Shown here piece by piece: positions 7,054 to 13,166 of a DNA stretch of 13,166 nucleotides (the first letter of the stretch is position 1; each line of letters opens with the position of its first letter). This DNA is from Anaerolineales bacterium (lineage in GTDB: Bacteria; Chloroflexota; Anaerolineae; Anaerolineales; E44-bin32), in assembly GCA_023250385.1 (NCBI GenBank), contig JAHFAU010000041.1, positions 1 through 13,166 on the forward strand. The letters run 5' to 3'. The notes under the pieces are model-generated. The model had not been told where the DNA came from, searched no databases, and was given only the letters and a program-made list of their open reading frames with translations. The position numbers and the translations under genes were made by a program.

Positions 7054-7895
7054 TATTCCCCCACTCCCTCCCGCCGCCGAATGTTCCGTTCCATGCCGGA
7101 AAAAACCCAGAAGCCCAGCAGCGGGGCGATCAACAAGAATCCCCACAACACCGCCAGGTCCAGATACCATTCGCCAAAGAAATATCCGACGCCCAGCAGC
7201 GCGGAGCGCACCCCGTTGACCATCCAGGTCGGCGGAAAGGCCAGCGCCAGCAATCGCATGAGCGGAGGGAAGACCGCCACCGGGAAGAACACTCCCATCA
7301 GCAGGCTCACGGTCCATTGCATCAAATTGACCAGCGAATTGGCCTCTTTGACTTTCATCACCAGCGCCCCAAACAAGAGCGTCATCCCAAAAAGCGGGAC
7401 CAAGCCGACCAGGATGAAGGCCAGCGCCAGGAGCAGCTGTCCCTGCAGCGGATTGACCCCAAAGATCAGCGAACCGATCAAGTAGGCGACGCTGCCGCTG
7501 ATCATCGATCGGATGGCGCTGTAGAGGGCAATCCCGGCCGCGTTCCAGACCCGGCTGGTGGGCGTCAGGTAGATCGCTTCCAACGTCCCGGTCTCCTGCT
7601 CGAAACGGATCCAGTACCCCACCAGCCAGAAAGCGAAGGTCACGATGATAAAGGTGCTCGATCCGATCAGCATGAAGGCCGGATAGTTGGCCGTTCCGGT
7701 GTTTCGCAGGAAATTGGCTTCGGCGGCCGCGCCTCCGGTCGCGCGCCCGAGCAGGATCGGCATCGCGGCGAACACGATCGGGATCAGGATCTCGACAAAC
7801 AGCTGTCCCTTGTAGCGGCTCACGTTGAGCATCCGCATCCGGGCGGTTGCCAACACAATCGAGAGCTTGCTGCCCAGGCTTGCTTCGGCGATCAT
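7050..7895 (-). CDS. ABC-2 type transporter permease (first subunit)
   Basis: This 281-residue membrane protein has six predicted helices, at about 33-50, 73-95, 120-146, 153-178, 188-212 and 246-268. The ABC-2 coupling block is EQETGTLEAIYLTPTSR (99-115). A short cytoplasmic N-terminus and a charged C-terminus (ERNIRRREGVGEY) frame the membrane part. Both permeases end in a basic stretch followed by Glu-Tyr, which supports an old tandem duplication. ATG 7895 overlaps the ATPase stop by one base (TGATG), so translation is probably coupled. The gene directly follows the ATPase and precedes permease 2, which makes a dedicated exporter or lipid/antibiotic-type transporter likely. The substrate cannot be told from the sequence. 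Confidence 0.92.
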   Translation of the reverse strand: MIAEASLGSKLSIVLATARMRMLNVSRYKGQLFVEILIPIVFAAMPILLGRATGGAAAEANFLRNTGTANYPAFMLIGSSTFIIVTFAFWLVGYWIRFEQETGTLEAIYLTPTSRVWNAAGIALYSAIRSMISGSVAYLIGSLIFGVNPLQGQLLLALAFILVGLVPLFGMTLLFGALVMKVKEANSLVNLMQWTVSLLMGVFFPVAVFPPLMRLLALAFPPTWMVNGVRSALLGVGYFFGEWYLDLAVLWGFLLIAPLLGFWVFSGMERNIRRREGVGEY

Positions 7896-8914
7896 CAGCG
7901 CACCCGAGTGTCCTCGGTCAAACTGCGACCGGTCTTCGCCACGAATACATCCTCTAGCGTGATCTCTTCCGGTGCGATGTTCTGTATCAGAGCCCCGTGT
8001 GCGGTGAGGGCTTCGATCAGGCGCGGCAAGGCCGCGCGCCCATCGCTGCTCACTACCGTCAGGCGGGTGGTCCCATTGGCAACGCTGGTCGCCAGCTTAG
8101 TGACTTGAGGCAGAGCGGCGACCGCCTGGCTGGCCCGCTCCGGGATGATGCCCTCGATATGGGTCACGTGATCCCGCTGCAGCGAGCGCTTTAGCTCGTC
8201 CACCGTTCCGAGATCGATCACCTGACCGTGGTCAATGATGGCCACCCGCTCGCACAGGGTCTCGGCCTCCGCCATGATGTGGGTGGTGTAGACCACGGTC
8301 TTGCCGGAGGCATTCAGCTCCCGCACGTGGGCCCTGAGTTCACGGGCGGAGGGTACGTCCAGCGTGTTGGTCGGCTCGTCCAGAATCAGCACGGGGGCGT
8401 CGTTGACCAGCGCCTTGCCGAAGGCCAGCATCATCTTTTGGCCGGAGGAGTAGGTCTCGACTGTTCGATCGGCCAGGTCCTGCAGATGCAACAAGCCGAG
8501 GATTTCCTCCGCCCGCCGCCGGCGGTCCTTCGGCGGCAGGTGGTACAGCGCGCCGAAGAAGATCAGGTTTTCCCGACCGGTCAGCTTCCAATACAGCCCC
8601 CGCTCCCCCATCAGCATGCAGCCGACTGCGGCCCGCACCAGGTTCTCCTGCTCAACGATATGGTAGCCATGCAGCCAGGCATCGCCGCTGGTGGGCAAGA
8701 GCAGGGTCGTCAAGCACTTGATGAGAGTGGTCTTGCCGGCACCGTTGGGCCCGAGCAGCCCGAAGATCTCGCCTCTGCGAATCTCAAGACTGACCTCCCG
8801 CAGGGCCTGCACCTCCCGCCGCTCCGATTTGAACAGCCCCTTGCGCTGCTTCGGATAGTAGGTCTTGCTCAACCGCTCCACGCGGACTTCCGCATCCATA
8901 TTCTCCTCACTCAC
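7895..8914 (-). CDS. ABC-2 transporter ATP-binding protein
   Basis: This 339-residue ATPase of the DrrA/CcmA-type exporter class powers the two downstream permeases. Walker A is GPNGAGKTT (55-63), the signature is YSSGQKMML (155-163), Walker B is VLILDEPTNTLD (175-186), and the switch histidine lies in YTTHIMAEAE (His212). The Q-loop glutamine is replaced by glycine (MGERGLYWKLTGRENL, 102-117), a form I recall from this exporter class. A C-terminal extension of about 100 residues after the nucleotide-binding domain ends in LEDVFVAKTGRSL, typical of the group. GTG 8914 overlaps the acetyltransferase stop as GTGA. ATG 8899, with GAGGAG three bases before it, is a possible alternative start. Family certain, substrate unknown. 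Confidence 0.94.
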   Translation of the reverse strand: MSEENMDAEVRVERLSKTYYPKQRKGLFKSERREVQALREVSLEIRRGEIFGLLGPNGAGKTTLIKCLTTLLLPTSGDAWLHGYHIVEQENLVRAAVGCMLMGERGLYWKLTGRENLIFFGALYHLPPKDRRRRAEEILGLLHLQDLADRTVETYSSGQKMMLAFGKALVNDAPVLILDEPTNTLDVPSARELRAHVRELNASGKTVVYTTHIMAEAETLCERVAIIDHGQVIDLGTVDELKRSLQRDHVTHIEGIIPERASQAVAALPQVTKLATSVANGTTRLTVVSSDGRAALPRLIEALTAHGALIQNIAPEEITLEDVFVAKTGRSLTEDTRVR

Positions 8915-9855
8915 TCGCCGAGCCAGCGCCGCATCCAGGTCAACGTGCGTTCCGCTCGAAAACCATGCTCCTGCAACGGCTCAGCTGCGACATCCGCAAG
9001 ATAGTCAATGGCGACCGGCTTTCTGCCACGGGTCATGCTGAGTCCGAAGGATAACAAGTCTCGCTCGATCTCGCCTTGGGCCTCCGGCGGCGCCAGTATG
9101 ACCATGCGCACGGAGCTGCTTTCCCGAATCGTCAGACTTCCCAACAGCCGATCCCCGTCCCAGCACAGCCAGTGACGCCGGCCGCCAGCGCGGACAGGCT
9201 GAAAGAAGCCCGAATCGAGCGGATAGGGCCAGAACAGCCCCTCCGGAAAGACTGCGGCCGCCAACTCCCACTGGCGCTCCCATTCCCCTCGCCGGCGAGG
9301 GCGAATCACGCTGCGCGGGCTGGCGAGCTCCCGAGCCGACCCGGGCGGCCGCCGCCAGCTGGTCCGGGTGGTCAGCTGTTCAAAACCCAGGCGTTGATAG
9401 AGCAGCTGGGCTGCCGGGTTATCTCGCTCAACTTGCAGGTAGAGTGCGATGGCCCCGCGCCGCCTGGCTAGGTCGATCGCGGCCTCCACCATATGGCCGC
9501 CGATCCCGCGCCGCCGATGTGCCGGACTGACCGCCACGTTTGCCAGCACCCATCGCTCCGGGAACCCGGTCACCGCCAGCAGGCTGGCGTTCCCGACTAC
9601 TCGCCCATCTTCTTCCCAGACAAACCCTTGCGGTCGTGCCGCGGGCGGCAAGAGCAGTCGGCTCAGCCCCCAGCCAACCCAGCCGGCTTTGCCCATGACC
9701 CGCATTTCGCGAACCATCCGCCGCCCGAGCGGGTCAAGCTCGCCCCGGAATACTTCTTCGATCAGATCTGCGACCTGAGCCATATCGCGGCGCGAGTCGA
9801 CCGGCCGCAATCCGGAACTCGAAGCCGAATCCTGCGCCAATAGCCCAGCCGTCAC
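8911..9855 (-). CDS. GNAT-family N-acetyltransferase
   Basis: This 314-residue protein has an N-terminal GNAT domain (about 15-170). The acetyl-CoA pyrophosphate loop is VAVSPAHRRRGIGGHM (107-122), containing RRGIGG, and motif B is LQVERDNPAAQLLYQRLGFE (140-159). The second half (about 175-314) is longer than a single GNAT domain needs. It has strand patterns such as HWLCWDGDRLLGSLTIRE and a closing LQEHGFRAERTLTWMRRWL, and may be a degenerate second GNAT fold, as in tandem GNAT proteins. The GTG start overlaps the DUF4097 stop by four bases (GTGA), and the stop overlaps the ATPase start in the same way, so it belongs inside the operon. The substrate could be an exported compound, a cell-envelope amine or a protein; nothing in the sequence decides. 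Confidence 0.85.
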   Translation of the reverse strand: MTAGLLAQDSASSSGLRPVDSRRDMAQVADLIEEVFRGELDPLGRRMVREMRVMGKAGWVGWGLSRLLLPPAARPQGFVWEEDGRVVGNASLLAVTGFPERWVLANVAVSPAHRRRGIGGHMVEAAIDLARRRGAIALYLQVERDNPAAQLLYQRLGFEQLTTRTSWRRPPGSARELASPRSVIRPRRRGEWERQWELAAAVFPEGLFWPYPLDSGFFQPVRAGGRRHWLCWDGDRLLGSLTIRESSSVRMVILAPPEAQGEIERDLLSFGLSMTRGRKPVAIDYLADVAAEPLQEHGFRAERTLTWMRRWLGE

Positions 9856-10946
9856 CCTTGAGGCTCCAAGGCCTGAAGCAGCTGCTCTGCTTGTGCGACG
9901 GTGAGCTTGCCCTCTTCCAGCATGCGCAGCACGGCAATTCGCTCCTGACCGCCGGATGCGGCCTCGGGCTCGGCGGAGCCGGCCCGCAGGCTGGCCGCCC
10001 GCAGTTGGGCCCGGGCGGCCTTGCGTTGGGCTTTGGCGATCGTTTCCCGAATCTTACGACCAATCCTTTCCGAGTCGAAGTACCCGAGCTTCTCTCCCAG
10101 ACTACCGATCCGACCCTCGATCTCCGTCATATGGGCTTCAATCTCGGCGCCGACCCGGTCGGCGATGGCGCCTCCCAACTCGGCGGCGATCGCCTCCGGA
10201 CCCTCGATGCCGGTCCGCAGCGACAGATCGCCTCCGGCGGACAGCTGGACCGTAGCCTCGCCTGCTCCCAACAGCACCTCGCAGCCGCCCGCGGTGGAGG
10301 CCGCCTCGACCGGGACCGCCAGGTGCAGATCTCCACCGGCGGTAAGCAGCAGCCGGGCGGAAGTGGTCTCCGGCACAGTGCAGCTGAGATCGCCGCCGGC
10401 CTGGATCGCCGACTGGGTCGAAGCTTTTGGCAGCATGGAGATCCGCACGTCACCCCCGGCACCGGCTTGCACCAGGCCTTCGACTCGGCTCATTCGCAGA
10501 TCCCCGCCGATCGCTCGCAGCCGGACATCCCGCTCCACCTCGTCAACGACCGCATCGCCGCCGGTGCGGTCGACCGACAGTTCACCGGCCAGGCTGCGGG
10601 CGACCAAGTCGCCGCCAACCGTCTCTACCGCAGCCCCGCCCACATCCCGCAGGCGAAGATCTCCCCCGACGTTTCGAAACAGCAGATCGCCGGTCACTCC
10701 CTGGATCGAAACATCCCCGCCCACGGTGTTCGCCTCTATTCGCGCGCCGGCTGGGGCAAAGAGCTGGCAATCGGTTGAACAGGAGATGAGGATTTCCTCA
10801 TCCTCGGATTTAGCCAATAGGTCGCCCTCCTCCGCGCCAAAGACCTCAACTGAGCTCGCCGCCCAGGCCCGCACCTGCAACCGGCCGCCGATGGTCTCGA
10901 TCCGAATCTTCGGCGATCCGGTGGTCTGAAAAGTCAACGTTTCCAT
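9852..10946 (-). CDS. DUF4097-type beta-repeat protein with C-terminal SHOCT-like hairpin (YvlB-like)
   Basis: This 364-residue protein has two parts. Residues about 1-245 form a repetitive beta structure of the DUF4097 type: the tripeptide GGD recurs at 77, 95, 111, 129, 147, 164, 184, 204 and 238, mostly at 16-20 residue spacing, as expected for coils of a beta-helix. Residues about 250-325 are charged and helical, with IGRKIRETIAKAQRKAARAQ at 295-314. Residues 335-360 form the hairpin ERIAVLRMLEEGKLTVAQAE plus QLLQAL, shared with two operon neighbours. No signal peptide or membrane segment is visible, so it is probably cytoplasmic or membrane-associated through partners. The ATG has GGAGG upstream. 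It lies 25 bases after the DUF2089 gene and overlaps the GNAT gene. The layout resembles Bacillus YvlB; the function is unknown. Confidence 0.86.
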   Translation of the reverse strand: METLTFQTTGSPKIRIETIGGRLQVRAWAASSVEVFGAEEGDLLAKSEDEEILISCSTDCQLFAPAGARIEANTVGGDVSIQGVTGDLLFRNVGGDLRLRDVGGAAVETVGGDLVARSLAGELSVDRTGGDAVVDEVERDVRLRAIGGDLRMSRVEGLVQAGAGGDVRISMLPKASTQSAIQAGGDLSCTVPETTSARLLLTAGGDLHLAVPVEAASTAGGCEVLLGAGEATVQLSAGGDLSLRTGIEGPEAIAAELGGAIADRVGAEIEAHMTEIEGRIGSLGEKLGYFDSERIGRKIRETIAKAQRKAARAQLRAASLRAGSAEPEAASGGQERIAVLRMLEEGKLTVAQAEQLLQALEPQG

Positions 10947-10971
10947 CAGGCTCCCTCCCTATGGCTGTGGC

Positions 10972-11346
10972 TTAAGCCCCTTCGAGCAACTCCATGGCCT
11001 GTTCCGAGCTGATCTGCCCACTGGCCAATTCATCCAGGATCTGGTGCCGCTGTTCATTGCTCTGGTCCGACTGCTCCGGTCCCACCTCGAAGCCCATGGC
11101 TTCGATCAGCTGCGAGAGACGTGACCGGAGAGTCGGGTAAGAAAGGCCCAACACACCTTCCATGCGATTGAGTTTCCCCTCGCAGCGCAGGAAGGTCTCG
11201 ACGAAGCTGATTTGGTCTGTGGTCAGCCGTCCCATCCGGCCGGTCTCGAAGTGGCCCTCGATCGTCGTATCGCAATTGCGGCAATGCAGGCGGGTGACTG
11301 TCAGCCGGTGTTCGCACACTGGGCAGGTCATAAGCAGGTTGTTCAT
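10972..11346 (-). CDS. DUF2089 zinc-ribbon/HTH putative regulator
   Basis: This 124-residue protein starts with a zinc ribbon, CPVC at 8-11 and CRNC at 22-25, followed by the family block DTTIEGHF. The middle is a helix-turn-helix-like segment, TFLRCEGKLNRMEGVLGLSY (51-70) plus PTLRSRLSQLIEAMGF (71-86), typical of DUF2089. The tail QRHQILDELASGQISSEQAM (99-118) is the SHOCT-like hairpin also present in two other operon proteins. I chose ATG 11346, which has GAGAGG 8 bases upstream; the frame stays open to 11430, but that stretch covers the promoter. It is the first gene of the operon and lies directly behind a strong promoter, so an autoregulatory transcription factor is the natural reading. 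DNA binding has not been shown by anything here. Confidence 0.88.
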   Translation of the reverse strand: MNNLLMTCPVCEHRLTVTRLHCRNCDTTIEGHFETGRMGRLTTDQISFVETFLRCEGKLNRMEGVLGLSYPTLRSRLSQLIEAMGFEVGPEQSDQSNEQRHQILDELASGQISSEQAMELLEGA

Positions 11347-11402
11347 TCCAGGCGCCTCTCGGTATTCAATAAAACTGATATCGGCTTCAGAATTGTTTAG
11401 GG

Positions 11403-11430
11403 AATATACCAAGGAACTCGAACTTGTCAA
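11403..11430 (-). promoter_or_regulatory. Near-consensus promoter of the eight-gene operon
   Basis: On the minus strand a perfect -35 TTGACA (11430-11425) is followed after 16 bases by TATATT (11408-11403). A TGn extension precedes the -10 (TGGTATATT). Transcription should begin near 11396, giving a leader of about 50 bases before the DUF2089 ATG. It is the best promoter match I found in the window. The divergent aminotransferase gene begins 164 bases away. Confidence 0.75.
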
Positions 11431-11563
11431 TCCATGGTTTAGGAAAGTTGCACAGCCGCTTTAGCTCGCTCTGGCGGCCGTGGTCCTCCTCCGAATCTGG
11501 CCACTGGATGTCCGTCCTAGGAGATCTCGCGGAATGTCCTGAGGTTCCAGAATCCGGCGCGGT

Positions 11564-11569
11564 TAGAAT
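11564..11569 (+). promoter_or_regulatory. Possible -10 box of the aminotransferase gene
   Basis: TAGAAT (5 of 6 matches to TATAAT) lies 25 bases before the aminotransferase ATG. No good -35 is seen at the usual distance; CTGAGG at 11539-11544 is a poor match with a 19-base spacer. The rest of 11431-11563 holds no convincing element on the plus strand. Confidence 0.25.
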
Positions 11570-11582
11570 CGACAACCGTCAA

Positions 11583-11588
11583 GAAAGG
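11583..11588 (+). promoter_or_regulatory. Ribosome binding site deciding the aminotransferase start
   Basis: GAAAGG ends 6 bases before ATG 11595. This supports the short start over in-frame codons further upstream, whose translation (from 11424) shows no aminotransferase similarity and would run through the divergent promoter region. Confidence 0.6.
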
Positions 11589-11594
11589 CTGGCC

Positions 11595-12665
11595 ATGGCG
11601 AGACTCTTTATCCCAGGACCCACGGATGTCGACACCGAGGTGCTGCAAGCCCAGGTTCGGCCGATGGTCGGGCATCGCAGTACGGCCTTTGAGCAGTTGT
11701 ACGCCCGCCTCCAGCCCCGGCTGCGGAAGATATTTCAGACCGATCATCGGGTGTTTGTAGTTGCCTCCTCGGGCAGCGGGGTCTGGGAGGGCGCGATGCG
11801 CAGCGTGGTGGCCCGCAGGCTGTTGCTATGCGTGTGCGGTGCGTTCGGGCAACGCTGGGCCGACGTGGCGGCCAGCAATGGCACCCCCTTCGAGCAGCTC
11901 GACGTGGAGTGGGGCCAGGCCAATCTGCCGGAGCAGGTTGAAACTGCACTCAAGGGAGGGGAATTCGACACCTTGGCGGTCGTCCACAACGAGACATCCA
12001 CCGGAGTGGAGAATCCGATTGGCGAGATTGTGACCCGGGCCCGCGCCCTCCGCCCCGACCTGGTCATCTTAGTCGACGCGGTCTCCTCGGCCGGGGGTGT
12101 CCCAATCCCGGTGGACTCCTGGGAGATTGATGTCTTAGTCACCTCTTCCCAAAAGTGCTTTGCGTTGCCCCCCGGGCTGGCCTTCGCCGCAGTCAGCGAC
12201 CGGGCACTACAGCGGGCCGCCTCGGTGAGCAACCGGGGCTGGTATTTCGATTTGCTGTTGCTCGAAAAGTACCACCAGCGCGACACGACTCCCTCCACCC
12301 CCGCCATCTCCCTGCTATACGCGCTGGACTTCCAGCTGGATCGAATGCTAGCCGAGGGGATGGAGGCCCGTGCGATCCGGCACCAAAAGATGGCTACCCA
12401 GGTCCAGTCCTGGGCGGCGGAGCGGTTCGAGTTGTTCGCAGCCGAGGGCTACCGATCCAAGACGGTCACTTCCATTCGCAACCTCCGAGCACTCGACATC
12501 TCAGCACTCAACAAGCATCTCTCCCTCCACGAAATGTCGATCGCCAACGGCTACGGACCGCTCAAAGACAAGACCTTCCGCATTGGGCATATGGGGGAGA
12601 TCCAACCCTCGGACGTGGCGGAACTCTTGGCTCACATCGACGAGTTCCTGCAGACCGCTCGCTGA
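11595..12665 (+). CDS. Class-V aminotransferase, alanine/serine-glyoxylate aminotransferase type
   Basis: This is a 356-residue PLP enzyme of fold type I, class V. It begins with the family's typical LFIPGPTDVD and has VGHRSTAFEQLY (25-36), which binds the substrate side. The cofactor region shows ASSGSGVWEGA (57-67), the HNETSTG loop (131-137), DAVSS with the pyridine-pairing Asp161, and the Schiff-base lysine Lys187 in TSSQKCFALPPG. The C-terminal domain closes with FRIGHMGEIQPSDVAELLAH. Relatives transfer amino groups among alanine, serine, glyoxylate and pyruvate, and some serve serine biosynthesis; the exact substrate cannot be read here. The expected serine-pathway neighbour serA is not present in the window. 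ATG 11595 was chosen for its ribosome binding site. The gene is divergent from the eight-gene operon. Confidence 0.9.
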   Translation: MARLFIPGPTDVDTEVLQAQVRPMVGHRSTAFEQLYARLQPRLRKIFQTDHRVFVVASSGSGVWEGAMRSVVARRLLLCVCGAFGQRWADVAASNGTPFEQLDVEWGQANLPEQVETALKGGEFDTLAVVHNETSTGVENPIGEIVTRARALRPDLVILVDAVSSAGGVPIPVDSWEIDVLVTSSQKCFALPPGLAFAAVSDRALQRAASVSNRGWYFDLLLLEKYHQRDTTPSTPAISLLYALDFQLDRMLAEGMEARAIRHQKMATQVQSWAAERFELFAAEGYRSKTVTSIRNLRALDISALNKHLSLHEMSIANGYGPLKDKTFRIGHMGEIQPSDVAELLAHIDEFLQTAR

Positions 12666-12690
12666 ACCCAGCACCCGCGGCCGATCGCGC

Positions 12691-12696
12691 TACAAT
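12691..12696 (+). promoter_or_regulatory. -10 box of a possibly leaderless response-regulator transcript
   Basis: TACAAT (5 of 6 matches to TATAAT) ends 8 bases before the ATG at 12705. Transcription would start within a base or two of that ATG, giving a leaderless mRNA. No Shine-Dalgarno sequence lies between, which fits. No clear -35 is seen. Confidence 0.4.
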
Positions 12697-12704
12697 TGGC
12701 CGGG

Positions 12705-13166
12705 ATGACCGAAATCCGCCCGATCCTGATCGTCGAAGACATCCCCTATCTGCTTGAGTTGATGGAGGTCACCCTCAAGTACAAGGGCTATCCGGTCGTC
12801 ACCGCTAGAGACGGCAACGAGGCGCTGAGCCTGATCGCGGTGGAGCGGCCGGCCTTGATCTTGACCGATATCCTGATGCCCAAGCTGGATGGCTTCGCAT
12901 TCGCACACAAGCTTCGCAACAACCCCAAGACCAGCGACATCCCGATCATCTTCGTTTCTGCCACCTATATTTCGGAGCAAGACAAGGCGTTCGCCCTCAG
13001 CCTGGGAGCGGTTCGTTTCCTGGAAAAGCCGGTCGAGGCGGTGGAGCTGCTGCTGACGGTCGCCGAGGTGCTCACTCAGGATCCGGCAACCTACCCGGCC
13101 GGAATCTCGAACGACGACTTCTACCGCGGTTACCAGGACCGGCTCGAAGCGAAGTTGAAGGAAAAG
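12705..13166 (+). CDS. CheY-like response regulator (3' end outside window)
   Basis: The frame is open from ATG 12705 to the last base, giving 154 residues with no stop. Residues 5-125 form a receiver domain with the acidic pair Glu11-Asp12, the phospho-acceptor Asp55 in LTDILMPKLDG, Ser85 in IIFVSATY, and Lys108 in FLEKPVE. After it comes a short linker and a charged helical start, FYRGYQDRLEAKLKEK, which suggests a coiled coil at the beginning of an output or dimerisation region outside the window. It lies 39 bases after the aminotransferase stop and has no ribosome binding site but a -10 box close to the ATG. It could be a partner for a histidine kinase such as the one at 2518-5100, but the distance and opposite strand give no direct support. 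Confidence 0.92.
   Translation, partial: MTEIRPILIVEDIPYLLELMEVTLKYKGYPVVTARDGNEALSLIAVERPALILTDILMPKLDGFAFAHKLRNNPKTSDIPIIFVSATYISEQDKAFALSLGAVRFLEKPVEAVELLLTVAEVLTQDPATYPAGISNDDFYRGYQDRLEAKLKEK

Noticed and set aside
7054..7317. Upstream extension of permease 2
   Set aside because: It is entirely inside the permease 1 gene in another frame and encodes Gly/Arg-rich sequence unlike a permease N-terminus. The TTG at 7053 gives a sensible start.
9858..10929. Two long plus-strand open frames opposite the DUF4097 gene
   Set aside because: The repetitive GC-rich DUF4097 coding sequence leaves the antisense frames open; their products are low-complexity Ser/Pro/Arg-rich chains without domains.
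11424..11594. Upstream extension of the aminotransferase
   Set aside because: The family's conserved start (LFIPGPT) comes directly after ATG 11595, which has its own ribosome binding site. The extension overlaps the divergent promoter.
1..13166. CRISPR array, tRNA, rRNA or insertion sequence
   Set aside because: No regularly spaced direct repeats, no cloverleaf-like segment in the few intergenic gaps and no transposase-like frame were seen. Nearly all bases are in recognised genes.

Overview
This window is a compact, GC-rich bacterial chromosome segment. It holds 13 supported protein genes, two of them cut by the window edges. I see no RNA genes, CRISPR arrays, insertion sequences or phage structural genes. 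The families present (RecF, RsmG, DUF2089, a DUF4097 protein with a SHOCT-like tail, YvlD-type membrane protein, a large GAF/PAS histidine kinase, paired ABC-2 permeases) suggest an Anaerolineae-like member of the Chloroflexota. That placement is inference from gene content and base composition; there is no marker rRNA to confirm it.

Layout: (1) the 3' part of recF (+) converges on rsmG (-), and the two coding regions overlap by 11 bp. (2) A minus-strand cluster reads from about 5100 down to 926: a soluble triple-GAF/PAS histidine kinase, a metallo-beta-lactamase-fold protein that has lost most metal ligands, then rsmG, with gaps of 8 and 27 bp. An extended -10 promoter near 5210 could drive it. 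(3) Between 5101 and 5349 lies a non-coding stretch with that promoter and a strong GC-rich hairpin that probably marks the end of the upstream operon. (4) A minus-strand eight-gene operon runs from 11346 down to 5350: DUF2089 zinc-ribbon/HTH regulator, DUF4097 protein, GNAT acetyltransferase, ABC-2 ATPase, two ABC-2 permeases, a small SHOCT-like protein, and a YvlD-like four-helix membrane protein. Several junctions overlap (GTGA, GTGA, TGATG, TTGA), and a near-consensus promoter lies upstream. (5) A divergent plus-strand pair follows: a class-V aminotransferase of the alanine/serine-glyoxylate type, then a response regulator truncated by the window end that may be transcribed without a leader.

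The most interesting system is the eight-gene operon. Three of its proteins (DUF2089, DUF4097, SHOCT-like) share the same roughly 28-residue helical-hairpin module, at the C-terminus in two and the N-terminus in one. The family set recalls the yvlABCD envelope-stress operon of Bacillus, here with a two-permease ABC-2 exporter and an acetyltransferase inserted. A working model is a self-regulated envelope-homeostasis or resistance module in which the shared hairpin lets the three proteins interact. This model is inference.
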